Of a DNA stretch of 64,000 nucleotides, positions 20,776-29,680 are shown piece after piece; the stretch's first letter is position 1, and each line of letters opens with the position of its first letter. The notes beneath the pieces are model-generated. The model was not told where the DNA came from, did no database searches, and saw only the letters and a program-made list of their open reading frames with translations. Position numbers and translations under genes: made by a program. The DNA comes from Gluconobacter sphaericus NBRC 12467 (lineage in GTDB: Bacteria; Pseudomonadota; Alphaproteobacteria; Acetobacterales; Acetobacteraceae): NCBI RefSeq assembly GCF_006539125.1, contig NZ_BJMK01000008.1, positions 1 through 64,000 of the forward strand, in the 5' to 3' direction.

Positions 20776-22107
20776 TCAGTCGAAGATACGGGCGAAGATG
20801 CGATCCACGGCACGAAGATGCTGTGCCGGGTCGAATGCCTGATCGAGAATCTCCTTGCTGACCCGACCGGCGACTTCCGGATCGGCTTCAAGGTTTTCAC
20901 GGAAGGTCTTGAAGCCCGGTTTGTTCAGCTTGGTCCATGTTTCCATGGCGTTGCGCTGTACGATCCGATAGGCGTCCTCGCGGGAAATTCCGGCGCGCGC
21001 CAGCGTGAGCAGCACCTCACCGGAATGGACGACGCCGCCGAGGTTTTCCATGTTCGCGATCATCTGTTCGGGATAGACGACCAGCTTTTCCATCATCCCG
21101 GCCAGACGCATCAGAGCAAAATCCAGGCCGATCGTCGCATCGGGGCAGATGTTGCGCTCGACGGCGGAGTGGCTGATGTCCCGCTCGTGCCACAATGCGA
21201 CGTTTTCCAGAGCCGGCACGACATGCGAGCGGATCAGGCGCGCCAGGCCGGTCAGGTTCTCCGACAGGACAGGGTTGCGCTTGTGCGGCATTGCCGAACT
21301 GCCCTTCTGTCCCTTGTGGAAGAACTCTTCAGCTTCCCGAACTTCCGAACGCTGCAGATGACGGACCTCAACGGCCAGACGCTCAATGCCACTGGCAATC
21401 ACGCCGAGGGTGCAGAAGAACGCGGCATGGCGGTCACGAGGAATGACCTGCGTGGACACGCTCTCGACAGCCAGACCCAGCTTGTCAGCGACGTATTCTT
21501 CGATTTCCGGGTCGATATGGGCATAGGTGCCGACAGCACCGGAAATCGCGCAGACCGCAATTTCCTTGCGGGCCTGAAGAAGGCGCTCGCGGTTGCGGGC
21601 GAATTCGGCGTAGTGTCCAGCAATTTTCAGGCCAAAGCTGGTCGGCTCGGCATGGATCGCGTGGCTGCGGCCGATCGTAACCGTGTTGCGGTGCTCGTAG
21701 GCGCGGGCCTTCAGGGCAGCGAGAACGCGGTCCAGATCTTCCAGCAGAAGATCGGCGGCCTGCGTCATCTGGACGGACAGGCAGGTATCCAGCACATCCG
21801 AAGACGTCATGCCCAGATGGACGAAGCGGCTGTCCGGGCCGACCTTTTCTGCAAGCCAGGTCAGGAACGCAATGACGTCATGGCGCGTTTCGGCCTCGAT
21901 CTCGTCAATGCGGGCCAGATCCGCGTCGGAGAACGCCGCCATGGCGACATCACCCTTTTCGCGAATGATTTTGGCTGATTCGGCGGGAATGTCACCCCGT
22001 TGTGCCATGGCTTCGCAGGCAAGGGCTTCGATCTCGAACCAGATGCGAAAACGGTTGGCGGGAGACCAGATGGCAGTCATCTGCGGACGGCTATAACGGG
22101 GTACCAT
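20776..22107 (-). CDS. purB: Adenylosuccinate lyase
   Basis: A 443-residue lyase of the fumarase/aspartase superfamily. It acts twice in purine synthesis, splitting SAICAR to AICAR and adenylosuccinate to AMP. The signature GSSAMPHKRNPVLSENL and the TSSDVLDTCLSVQM block are conserved, as is TIGRSHAIHAEPTSFG with the catalytic His. The N-terminus MVPRYSRPQMTAIWS is typical of the bacterial short class. It lies upstream of purC on the same strand, so transcription may run through into the rest of the purine genes. Confidence 0.97.
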   Translation of the reverse strand: MVPRYSRPQMTAIWSPANRFRIWFEIEALACEAMAQRGDIPAESAKIIREKGDVAMAAFSDADLARIDEIEAETRHDVIAFLTWLAEKVGPDSRFVHLGMTSSDVLDTCLSVQMTQAADLLLEDLDRVLAALKARAYEHRNTVTIGRSHAIHAEPTSFGLKIAGHYAEFARNRERLLQARKEIAVCAISGAVGTYAHIDPEIEEYVADKLGLAVESVSTQVIPRDRHAAFFCTLGVIASGIERLAVEVRHLQRSEVREAEEFFHKGQKGSSAMPHKRNPVLSENLTGLARLIRSHVVPALENVALWHERDISHSAVERNICPDATIGLDFALMRLAGMMEKLVVYPEQMIANMENLGGVVHSGEVLLTLARAGISREDAYRIVQRNAMETWTKLNKPGFKTFRENLEADPEVAGRVSKEILDQAFDPAQHLRAVDRIFARIFD

Positions 22108-22198
22108 GGGAACTCCGGATGCTGGGTGGGGCTTTACGGAGGCTCCTTAGACCAAATACGAAGACATTGCACGGACCCCTTTTCGGAAGAATGACACT

Positions 22199-22801
22199 TT
22201 GGCTCCTGACTCTCTGCTTCACGCTCTCGTAGCCCTCGGCCAGATCACCCTGATCGACATCACCCTCGCCGGTGACAATGCGGTCGTCATCGGGATGGCC
22301 GTGCGTAATCTCGAGGGTCGGCAGCGCCGTCTCGCCATTTTGTTCGGAACGGGCTTTGCGGCCATCCTGCGTGTCGGCCTGGCCCTGCTGGCGACAACGC
22401 TCCTTGCCGTGGTTGGCCTGACGCTGGCAGGTGGCTTCCTGCTTCTATGGGTCTGCTGGAAAATGTATCGTGAGCTTCGTGGCGCCGAACATCACGAGGA
22501 CATCGAAGCCGCCCCACCGCGCCTCGGACAGGCCGTCCTGAGGATCGTGGTGGCCGATCTGTCCATGAGTCTCGATAACGTTCTGGCGGTGGCTGGTGCC
22601 GCTGTCGGACATCCGTGGATTCTTGTATCGGGGCTTGTGCTCTCGGTTCTGCTGATGGGGCTCGCTGCATCGATCGTCGCCAATCTTCTAGCCCGTTATC
22701 GCTGGATCGCATGGATCGGCCTACTGGTGGTTCTGGGTGTCGCAATCGAACTCGTCATCCGGGGTGGCGGAGAGGTTTGGACGCATGTTCTTCCGAAATA
22801 G
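22199..22801 (+). CDS. TerC-family (YjbE-type) integral membrane protein
   Basis: A 200-residue membrane protein with about six to seven hydrophobic segments. The TerC family acidic signatures sit in membrane segments: LIDITLAGDNAVVIGMAV near residue 18 and ADLSMSLDNVLAVAGAA near 120. Relatives export manganese or other metals, some under control of a manganese riboswitch; I saw no such element upstream. The start is TTG 22199 with GGAAG 9 nt before it; the nearby ATG 22191 is out of frame and leads to an early stop. Its end overlaps the next gene by 17 nt. Confidence 0.85.
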   Translation: MAPDSLLHALVALGQITLIDITLAGDNAVVIGMAVRNLEGRQRRLAILFGTGFAAILRVGLALLATTLLAVVGLTLAGGFLLLWVCWKMYRELRGAEHHEDIEAAPPRLGQAVLRIVVADLSMSLDNVLAVAGAAVGHPWILVSGLVLSVLLMGLAASIVANLLARYRWIAWIGLLVVLGVAIELVIRGGGEVWTHVLPK

Positions 22802-24662
22802 CCGAATACTCTTTACTGGGCTTATGGCGCTTTGCGCCGCGCCATCTGCCCTCGCCGTGCCTCCGTCTTCTCTCGTTCGGGAGCGGTTGGCGGAATGGCT
22901 CCTTCTCGTCGGACCGGGCGGAGCTGTTTTTCCGGCACAGCGCTACGCTGATTTTCTGGCCCAGACGCCGCAGTGGCCGCAGCGGGGCCGGATCCTCTGG
23001 CGCTACCAGAACGCCCTGGCCCAGACGAGTGATCCGCAGATTTTGAACGCTCTTTGCCCGCGCTATCCTCTCACGCTCCCGGCGGCGTTCGAGGTCTGCG
23101 CTCTTCATCTTCCTGACGCGGCATCAACGGCCCGTCGTCTCTGGTTGTCAGGCAATGCCCTGACCGTCGGCGAAGAACAGACACTATTTCAGCGGTTCGG
23201 CCAGAACTTCGCCTCCACCGATCAGTGGGTTCGTTATGAGGCGCTGGAACTGCGGGGCCAGTTCTCCGCCGCGTCTCGTCAGATCGAGCGTCTTGCCCCG
23301 GAGCAACAGCTACTGGCTCGTGCCCGGCTGGCCGAACGTCAGGGTTTGCCTGACGCTGATTCCCTGTTCGCATTGCTCCCTGCTGACCTGCAATCTGATC
23401 CTGTCTTGATCCGTTATCGCCTCAGAGCGCTGCGCCGTGGGGACAGGCTGGACGAAGCGCTATCGTTGTGGGATGCGCAGGGCGCGTCGCTCCAGAAAGC
23501 CAACCCCTCGCATGACTGGTCGTCCGAACGCCTCAGTCTTGCTCGTGCCTTTTTGCTGGCTGGCCGTCCAAAAGAGGCTGCGGATCTCGCCGACGACACC
23601 AGCATGGCGCCCGATACGACGGATCGTCAGGAAGCCGAGCTGCTTAGTGGGATCATCGCCCTGAGGGAGTTTCAGGCTCCTGCTCGTGCGGAAAACTTCT
23701 TCAGACCACTTCAGGACGCCACTTCGCTCCAGATGCAGGCCCGTGGTTATTACTGGGCAGGCCGCGCACTACAGGCCGTAGACCGGCAGCAGGATGCCGA
23801 AGCCGCCTTCCGCAAAGCCGCTTCTTATCCCACCACCTTTCCTGGGCAGCTTGCGCTCGCGGCTTTGACACACGATGAAAATATTCTGGTTTCCGGAAAG
23901 TCCTCAGAGGTTTTTGACGGCGCCCTGCTGCAGGCGCTCCAGACCCTTCCCCCCCTTACTGCCGGAACCCTCATCCATACGGACCTGCTCGAAGCTGCAA
24001 CGGATCTCGTGCAGGCAGGCGATCCCGATCATGCACGCGAGTTTCTCATGATGCTGAGTGTGCTCAATCCTTCGTCCAAGGGACAGAAAGCCGTTGCGGA
24101 TGCTGCGTCCCGGCTTGATCTAGCCGCGCCGGAAGTCTTTGCATCGTATGCCTTGGCCCGCAAAGGGATTGCTCTTTACCCACAGGGCTTTCCCGATCCC
24201 TATCCGTCAAATTCGACTGTCCCTGACGGGCTGATTCCCGCCATTATTCGGCAGGAAAGCGGCTTTGACCCCGACGCCATAAGTAGCGCTCATGCGGTCG
24301 GCCTGTTGCAGCTTCTTCCCGCCGCAGCGAAGGACGTAGTACGTAAGGGGCATCTTGGTCACGTTAATGTCTCCCCCGCAGCCCTGACCGATCCCCAGAC
24401 GAATCTCCGGATCGGCACGGCCTATGTTTCACAGCTTCTGGAGCGTTTCGGGAATGTGATTCCCTATGCTCTGGCGGCCTATAATGCCGGCCCGCACCGC
24501 GTTGATCTCTGGCTGAAGGCAGATCCTCCCGCCGAACCGCTCTCCGAAGATGGTGTTCTGGATTGGATCGAACGCCTGCCCTATCGCGAGACACGCCTCT
24601 ATGTCGAAAATATCGAGGCCAGCATGATGATCTATCATGTCAGGAATACCCATGCCGGATAA
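22785..24662 (+). CDS. Soluble lytic murein transglycosylase (Slt-type)
   Basis: A 625-residue periplasmic enzyme that cleaves peptidoglycan glycan strands to 1,6-anhydromuramic products. Residues 1-24 form a signal peptide (ILFTGLMALCAAPSALA). The long middle is an all-helical, TPR-like superhelix. The C-terminal SLT domain has the catalytic Glu in PAIIRQESGFDP, followed by AVGLLQLLPAAA and ALAAYNAGPHRVDLW. ATG 22785 is chosen: GGAGAGG lies about 9 nt upstream, and a signal peptide begins there. It overlaps the TerC-family gene and the cinA-like gene. Confidence 0.92.
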   Translation: MFFRNSRILFTGLMALCAAPSALAVPPSSLVRERLAEWLLLVGPGGAVFPAQRYADFLAQTPQWPQRGRILWRYQNALAQTSDPQILNALCPRYPLTLPAAFEVCALHLPDAASTARRLWLSGNALTVGEEQTLFQRFGQNFASTDQWVRYEALELRGQFSAASRQIERLAPEQQLLARARLAERQGLPDADSLFALLPADLQSDPVLIRYRLRALRRGDRLDEALSLWDAQGASLQKANPSHDWSSERLSLARAFLLAGRPKEAADLADDTSMAPDTTDRQEAELLSGIIALREFQAPARAENFFRPLQDATSLQMQARGYYWAGRALQAVDRQQDAEAAFRKAASYPTTFPGQLALAALTHDENILVSGKSSEVFDGALLQALQTLPPLTAGTLIHTDLLEAATDLVQAGDPDHAREFLMMLSVLNPSSKGQKAVADAASRLDLAAPEVFASYALARKGIALYPQGFPDPYPSNSTVPDGLIPAIIRQESGFDPDAISSAHAVGLLQLLPAAAKDVVRKGHLGHVNVSPAALTDPQTNLRIGTAYVSQLLERFGNVIPYALAAYNAGPHRVDLWLKADPPAEPLSEDGVLDWIERLPYRETRLYVENIEASMMIYHVRNTHAG

Positions 24663-25137
24663 CGAACTCCGCACTTTTGCCGCACAGGTGCTTGAGCATC
24701 TCCGCAGAACCGGCCGCAGGCTGGTTACGGTGGAAAGCTGTACAGGCGGTCTGATTGCTGCTGCGCTTAGTGATATTCCTGGATCGTCAGACATGCTGGA
24801 GGGCGGCTTTGTTACCTATTCCAATGCCCTAAAAATGAGCGCTGTCAGTGTTTCCGAAGCCATTCTGGTGCAATACGGCGCCGTTAGCATCCAGACCGCC
24901 GAGGCGATGGCTAACGGTGGTCTTCTGAATGCCAAGAATGCGGACGTTGCCATCTCCGTGACAGGGATCGCCGGACCGGGTGGTGGTAGCGCACTCAAAG
25001 CGGTCGGAACCGTCTGCTTCGGGCTGGCCGTCCGAACGGGATTAACCACAAGCGTACAACGTCATTTTACAGGGGACCGCGCTGCCATCCGCGCCCAGTC
25101 CGTACACCATGCCCTGCAGATGGTTCTGGATGCCTGA
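24652..25137 (+). CDS. CinA C-terminal domain protein (nicotinamide-nucleotide amidohydrolase, PncC-like)
   Basis: A 161-residue stand-alone CinA C-terminal domain. Such proteins deamidate nicotinamide mononucleotide in the pyridine nucleotide cycle. Signatures: TVESCTGGLIAAALSDIPGSS with the catalytic Ser/Cys region, FVTYSNALKMSAVSV, and ISVTGIAGPGGGSALKAVGTV. ATG 24652 is preferred over ATG 24637 since AGGAA sits 6 nt before it. It overlaps the transglycosylase gene by 11 nt. In many alphaproteobacteria this gene neighbours the COQ10-like gene, as it nearly does here. A terminator follows. Confidence 0.9.
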   Translation: MPDNELRTFAAQVLEHLRRTGRRLVTVESCTGGLIAAALSDIPGSSDMLEGGFVTYSNALKMSAVSVSEAILVQYGAVSIQTAEAMANGGLLNAKNADVAISVTGIAGPGGGSALKAVGTVCFGLAVRTGLTTSVQRHFTGDRAAIRAQSVHHALQMVLDA

Positions 25138-25140
25138 CAC

Positions 25141-25175
25141 AAAAAAGCGGCTCCCGAATGAACGGAAGCCGCTTT
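25141..25175. terminator. Bidirectional intrinsic terminator
   Basis: Stem GCGGCT (25147-25152) with AGCCGC (25167-25172), flanked by six A on the left and TTT on the right. Read on the minus strand it ends in TTTTTT and terminates the small His-rich gene; read on the plus strand it weakly terminates the cinA-like gene. Confidence 0.75.
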
Positions 25176-25214
25176 CGCCTGACATTGCAGCGGACCTAAG
25201 GTCCGCCTGGAGCC

Positions 25215-25496
25215 TCAGTTGCCCTGCGTCGGAGCCGGAAGCGTGGAAGCTGTTGCCGGAGCCTGAAGACTCGGAGCCGTCGGAATTGCGGCGGTTGGTG
25301 CCGTCGCTGCAACCGGCGTCTGTGCCTGCTGCAGCGAACGGGCGTTGAGGGCATCTGTTGCGGACTCGCTGTCAATCTTCTGCGCCTGCGCAGCTTTGCC
25401 GTGGTGCTTGCTGTGATGGTGATGCTCGGCCATTGCGGGAGAAGCCACAGCGACCAGAGCGATGAGGGTAAATGCGCCAAAAGAAATCTTTTTCAT
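25215..25496 (-). CDS. Small secreted protein with His cluster and Ala/Pro/Gln-rich tail
   Basis: A 93-residue protein of unknown function. Residues 1-23 are a signal peptide (MKKISFGAFTLIALVAVASP then AMA). The mature start EHHHHSKHHGK is a histidine cluster, and the rest is low-complexity Ala/Pro/Thr/Gln. A strong AAAGGA ribosome binding site precedes ATG 25496, and an intrinsic terminator follows, so this looks like a real, independently transcribed gene. The His cluster could chelate metals in the periplasm. It resembles in style the other small His-rich secreted gene at 15132-15458 but shares no alignable sequence. Confidence 0.7.
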   Translation of the reverse strand: MKKISFGAFTLIALVAVASPAMAEHHHHSKHHGKAAQAQKIDSESATDALNARSLQQAQTPVAATAPTAAIPTAPSLQAPATASTLPAPTQGN

Positions 25497-25582
25497 TACG
25501 TAATCCTTTCCATATTACCATGACCGTGCTCAAGAGCAGTAACGACTCACGCATCAGATGGTTCTGGAAATACTATGAAATT

Positions 25583-26062
25583 TTATGTCCGTTGGGAAAG
25601 TCCGGGTGCTGGCGGGACCGCTTTCGTCGCTTGTGTGCCGTAAATGTCCCGTGCACGCTTGATGAAGGCAGAGACCATCAGGCGCACGCCCTCATTGAAT
25701 ACGACGCCCATCGCATTCTGTAGAAGACGCGAACGGAATTCAAAATCCACGAAGAAATCGACCAGACAGCCCCGTGGATCCGGCGTGAACGTCCAGACAT
25801 TGTTCAGGTAGCGGAAAGGCCCCTTCTCGTAGCGCACCCGGATACGTGACGACCGCTCCAGTGTCACGCGGCTGGTGAAGGTTTCGCGGAACGGGCCGAA
25901 CCCGATCGTCAGATCCGCAACAAGTTCCTGTTCCGTCTGGGTTCGGATGCTTGCCTTCACACACCAAGGAAGGAACTGCGGATATTTCTCCACATCTGCC
26001 ACAAGATCGAAAAGCTGATCTGGCGTGTAAGCGATCAACCGTTGCTCGGCATGTGTCGGCAT
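25583..26062 (-). CDS. COQ10/RatA-family START-like lipid-binding protein
   Basis: A 159-residue SRPBCC (START-like) domain protein of the COQ10/RatA type; mitochondrial COQ10 binds ubiquinone and supports respiration. Family features include the N-terminal AYTPDQLFDLVADVEKYP, FLPWCVKA, LTIGFGPFRETFTSRV, and a C-terminal VVFNEGVRLMVSAFIKRA helix. The ATG overlaps the lipA stop (TGATG), so the two are coupled. Quinone chaperoning is the likely role given homologs; the ribosome-toxin activity claimed for E. coli RatA is a less likely alternative. Confidence 0.88.
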   Translation of the reverse strand: MPTHAEQRLIAYTPDQLFDLVADVEKYPQFLPWCVKASIRTQTEQELVADLTIGFGPFRETFTSRVTLERSSRIRVRYEKGPFRYLNNVWTFTPDPRGCLVDFFVDFEFRSRLLQNAMGVVFNEGVRLMVSAFIKRARDIYGTQATKAVPPAPGLSQRT

Positions 26063-27030
26063 CAGAGACTTTCTTTCAGACGGCTGTTCCGCGCAGCCTG
26101 AAGCTTCGCGAAATCACTATCCGCATGGTAGGAGGACCGGGTCAGTGGACTGGCGCTGACCTGAAGAAATCCTTTTGAACGGGCAGCAGCAGCATAGCCG
26201 TCAAACTCGTCGGGGGTAACAAACTTTTCCACCGCCGCGTGTTTCGCGGACGGCTGGAGATATTGTCCAAGCGTCAGGAAATCGACGTCCGCAATTCGGA
26301 AATCATCCATCACCTGGGCTACTTCCATCCGTTCTTCGCCAAGCCCAAGCATCAGGCCGGACTTGGTAAAAATGGAAGGATCGAGTTTCTTTACTCCGTC
26401 CAGGATGCGGACTGACTGATAGTAACGAGCGCCGGGTCTGATGGTGGGGTAAAGGCGCGGCACGGTCTCGATATTGTGATTGAAAACGTCCGGTCGAGCC
26501 GCGACCACGACCTCCAGGGCGCCATCCTTGCGCAGAAAATCAGGCGTCAAAATCTCGATCGTGGTCTGTGGAGAAGCCTCACGGATTGCATGGATGACCC
26601 GTGCGAAATGCGTCGCTCCCCCATCTTCCAGATCGTCACGGTCTACCGAAGTGATGACGACATGCTTGAGTCCAAGCTTCGCCACCGCTTCCCCGACCCG
26701 CCGTGGCTCGTCCTCATCGAGATGCTTAGGCATCCCGGTCGTGACGTTGCAAAACGCACAGGCCCGGGTGCAGATCTCGCCCATGATCATCATCGTGGCA
26801 TGACGCTGAGACCAGCATTCCCCGATATTGGGGCAGGCCGCCTCCTCGCAGACCGTCACGAGGCCCGCATCCCGCATGAGCGCGCGGGTCTCGTGATACA
26901 CGGGATGGTTCGGAGCCTTGACCCGGATCCAGGACGGCTTGCGTTGGATAGGGTTGTCAGGCCGGTGCGCCTTTTCCGGATGACGGAGGGCAGGCGCCGA
27001 ACGGTGATCGATGGTGATACGCTGGGACAT
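26062..27030 (-). CDS. lipA: Lipoyl synthase
   Basis: A 322-residue radical SAM enzyme that inserts two sulfurs into octanoyl groups on lipoyl domains. The auxiliary cluster ligands are in [12 protein letters not shown]. The radical SAM cluster motif CxxxCxxC is CTRACAFC. The C-terminal RSSYHAD contains the conserved Ser ligand of the auxiliary cluster. It lies 5 nt after lpdA and overlaps the COQ10-like gene by 1 nt. This places lipoate insertion in the same operon as two genes encoding lipoyl domains, pdhB and pdhC. Confidence 0.97.
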   Translation of the reverse strand: MSQRITIDHRSAPALRHPEKAHRPDNPIQRKPSWIRVKAPNHPVYHETRALMRDAGLVTVCEEAACPNIGECWSQRHATMMIMGEICTRACAFCNVTTGMPKHLDEDEPRRVGEAVAKLGLKHVVITSVDRDDLEDGGATHFARVIHAIREASPQTTIEILTPDFLRKDGALEVVVAARPDVFNHNIETVPRLYPTIRPGARYYQSVRILDGVKKLDPSIFTKSGLMLGLGEERMEVAQVMDDFRIADVDFLTLGQYLQPSAKHAAVEKFVTPDEFDGYAAAARSKGFLQVSASPLTRSSYHADSDFAKLQAARNSRLKESL

Positions 27031-27035
27031 GATAC

Positions 27036-28442
27036 TCAGATATGCAGCGGGCCGTCGAAGGCCGCCAGAGTTGCCTCGTGCATAGTTTCGGAAATGGTCG
27101 GATGCGGGAAAACCGTCTCGACCAATTCCGCTTCCGTCAGTTCACCTGTGCGGGTGATGACGTAGCCTTGAATCATTTCCGTGACTTCGGAACCAATCAT
27201 GTGCGCGCCAAGAAGCTCGCCGGTCGTGGCATCGAACACGGTCTTGACCATACCGTCTGTCTCGCCCATCGCAACAGCCTTACCATTGGCGATAAACGGG
27301 AAGCGCCCGACCTTGACCTTGTGGCCGGCAGCAATGGCCTTCTCTTCGCTGAGCCCGACAGAGGCGATCTGCGGACGCGAATAGGTACAACCGGGGATAT
27401 TCAAGGGATGGAGCGGTTGCGGCGAACGGCCTGCAATCTTCTCCACGCACAGAATGCCCTCATGGCTCGCCTTGTGGGCCAGCCATGGAGCCCCCGCGAC
27501 GTCGCCGATCGCATAGATGCCTGGTTCGCCGGTGCGGCAGAAACCGTCCGTCACGATGTGGGTCCGTTCGACCTGCACTTTAGTGCCTTCGAGTCCTAGA
27601 TCCTCGACATTACCGACGATGCCGACGGCGCAGATCACGCGATCGACCGTAAGCTCGACCTTACCCGCCGGACTTTCGATCGTCGTGGAGACTTCGTTTT
27701 CACCTTTGTTCAGCGGTCCTACTTTCGCGCTGGTGATGATCTGCACCCCCTGTTTCTCGAAGGCCTTGCGGGCAGCGGCGCTGATTTCCGGATCTTCGGC
27801 AATCAGGATCCGGTCCGCCACTTCGGCAATCGTGACCTCACTGCCCATGTTCCGGTAGAAGGACGCGAACTCGATGCCGATGGCACCTGAGCCGATGACG
27901 AGGAGGCGTTTGGGCAGTTCCTTCGGTGTCATAGCCTCGCGTGCGCCCCAGATCAGGGTGCCGTCTGTTTCAAGCCCCGGAAGCTGACGACCGCGCGCAC
28001 CCGTTGCAAGGATGACATGCGGCGCCTTGATGGTCGCAACCGCAGCACCATCCTTGGTGATGGCGACCTGATGCGCCTCGCCCGAACGACCGGACAGTTT
28101 TGCATGACCGTCAAACGTCGTGACTTTGGCCTTCTTCAGCAGATGCGCAATGCCAGCACCCATCCGGCGTGCGATGCTGCGCGAACGCCCAACGATTTTG
28201 GACAGATCAAACGAGATATTGTCGGCGGAAAGCCCGAACGTCCCCAGTTCGTGAAGTAGGTGGTGAATTTCCGAAGACCGCAGAAGCGCCTTGGTCGGAA
28301 TGCAGCCCCAGTTGAGGCACACTCCGCCGAAATGCGTGCTTTCCACAAGCGCCACGCTCATGCCGAGCTGGCTGGCGCGAAGTGCCGCCACATAGCCGCC
28401 GGGGCCGCCGCCAACAACAATCAGATCGAATGTATCGGACAT
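27036..28442 (-). CDS. lpdA: Dihydrolipoamide dehydrogenase (E3)
   Basis: A 468-residue FAD flavoprotein that reoxidises dihydrolipoyl groups with NAD+. The N-terminal FAD fingerprint is [18 protein letters not shown]. The redox disulfide is in [16 protein letters not shown]. The NAD-binding [20 protein letters not shown] follows, and the C-terminal His-Glu pair is in [13 protein letters not shown]. It follows pdhC by 3 nt. As the E3 gene of the pyruvate dehydrogenase operon it may also serve other 2-oxoacid complexes in the cell. Confidence 0.97.
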   Translation of the reverse strand: MSDTFDLIVVGGGPGGYVAALRASQLGMSVALVESTHFGGVCLNWGCIPTKALLRSSEIHHLLHELGTFGLSADNISFDLSKIVGRSRSIARRMGAGIAHLLKKAKVTTFDGHAKLSGRSGEAHQVAITKDGAAVATIKAPHVILATGARGRQLPGLETDGTLIWGAREAMTPKELPKRLLVIGSGAIGIEFASFYRNMGSEVTIAEVADRILIAEDPEISAAARKAFEKQGVQIITSAKVGPLNKGENEVSTTIESPAGKVELTVDRVICAVGIVGNVEDLGLEGTKVQVERTHIVTDGFCRTGEPGIYAIGDVAGAPWLAHKASHEGILCVEKIAGRSPQPLHPLNIPGCTYSRPQIASVGLSEEKAIAAGHKVKVGRFPFIANGKAVAMGETDGMVKTVFDATTGELLGAHMIGSEVTEMIQGYVITRTGELTEAELVETVFPHPTISETMHEATLAAFDGPLHI

Positions 28443-28445
28443 GGT

Positions 28446-29675
28446 TCAGACCACCAGAATGTAAGGGTTCTGCACGATATCGCGCAGTGCATTAAGCCAT
28501 TCGGCACCAAGCGCGCCATCGACGGCGCGGTGATCGACCGAAAGCGTCGCCGTCATCACGGTTGCAACAGCAATTTCTGATCCACGCACCACGGCCCGCT
28601 TTTCACCGGATGCAATTGCCAGAATACCGGCCTGAGGCGGATTAATGATCGCTGCGAATTCGCGCACGCCGAACATGCCCATGTTGGAAATGGAGAACGT
28701 CCCGCCCTGGAATTCCTCCGGCTTGAGTTTTCCAGAACGGGCACGCTTGGCCAGATCTTTGGCCTCGACGCTGATCTGGCGCAGGGACTTGTGATCAGCG
28801 TTGCGGATGATCGGCGTGATCAGGCCGTCTGGCACCGACACGGCCATCGAGATGTCCACATTTTCGAAATGCAGCGTCTCGACATCCGTGAACTGCACGT
28901 TCACACCTGGTACCTTCTTTAGAGCCAGCGCAACGGCCTTGATCATCATGTCATTGACAGAAATCTTGAAGCTGTTTTCTTGCGCAGTAGCATTCAGCTT
29001 CGATCGCAATTCCAGCAGTGCATCCAACTCGATATCGACCGAGACATAGAAATGCGGAACCTGCGTCTTGGACTCCGTTAGACGTCGCGCAATGACTTTA
29101 CGCATCGTGGAATTCGGAACGCGACGCACCGTATCTTCCGAAGTGGCAAGAAGAGTTGCTGCCGGAACTACTTTCGGCTCAGTCTTTGGAGCCGTCACGC
29201 CCTTTTCTACATCTCGCTTGAGAATACGGCCATTCGGGCCGCTGCCCGTCAGCTCATCGAGGGCAATGCCTCGCTCACGCGCCATGCGGCGCGCCAGCGG
29301 AGAGACGAAAATTCGCTCACCCTTCTCTTCTGCCGAAGCTTTTGCAGGCACGGCTCTCATCGTTTCCGGTGGGGCGACCTCAGCTTTCGGGGCCGCTGGC
29401 GCCTGCATGGAAGAGGCGTCCGGCACAGCTTCACCCTCTTCCACAAGAACTGCGATCGGCGTGTTGACGGGAACGCCCTCGACGCCTTCCTTAATCAGGA
29501 TGCGGCCAAGAATGCCCTCGTCCACGGCTTCCACTTCCATGGTCGCCTTGTCGGTTTCGATTTCGGCAATCACGTCGCCAGCGGAGACGGTATCGCCCTC
29601 AGCTTTGAGCCAGCGAGCCAGTTTGCCCTCGGTCATAGTCGGCGACAGCGCCGGCATCAGAATATCGGTAGCCAT
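28446..29675 (-). CDS. pdhC: Pyruvate dehydrogenase complex, dihydrolipoamide acetyltransferase (E2)
   Basis: A 409-residue E2 core subunit. It has one lipoyl domain at 1-80 with the modified lysine in [17 protein letters not shown], a peripheral-subunit-binding domain (FVSPLARRMARERGIALDEL and GRILKRDVE), and an acetyltransferase core ending with the catalytic SVDHRAVDGALGAEWL. ATG 29675 is chosen because [14 protein letters not shown] is the family N-terminus; a longer frame reads into pdhB. It starts 5 nt after pdhB. Its lipoyl-domain DNA is nearly identical to that of pdhB. Confidence 0.96.
   Translation of the reverse strand: MATDILMPALSPTMTEGKLARWLKAEGDTVSAGDVIAEIETDKATMEVEAVDEGILGRILIKEGVEGVPVNTPIAVLVEEGEAVPDASSMQAPAAPKAEVAPPETMRAVPAKASAEEKGERIFVSPLARRMARERGIALDELTGSGPNGRILKRDVEKGVTAPKTEPKVVPAATLLATSEDTVRRVPNSTMRKVIARRLTESKTQVPHFYVSVDIELDALLELRSKLNATAQENSFKISVNDMMIKAVALALKKVPGVNVQFTDVETLHFENVDISMAVSVPDGLITPIIRNADHKSLRQISVEAKDLAKRARSGKLKPEEFQGGTFSISNMGMFGVREFAAIINPPQAGILAIASGEKRAVVRGSEIAVATVMTATLSVDHRAVDGALGAEWLNALRDIVQNPYILVV
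29521..29659 (-). repeat. Lipoyl-domain direct repeat, copy in pdhC
   Basis: This 139-nt stretch of pdhC aligns without gaps to 30894-31032 in pdhB with about 20 differences by eye (roughly 86% identity). It encodes the lipoyl-lysine region of the E2 lipoyl domain. The two copies are in the same orientation about 1.37 kb apart. Confidence 0.85.
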
Positions 29676-29680
29676 CGTTG

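Noticed and set aside
22108-22198. Manganese (yybP-ykoY) riboswitch before the TerC-family gene
   Set aside because: The region is too short and lacks the conserved loop sequences of that riboswitch.
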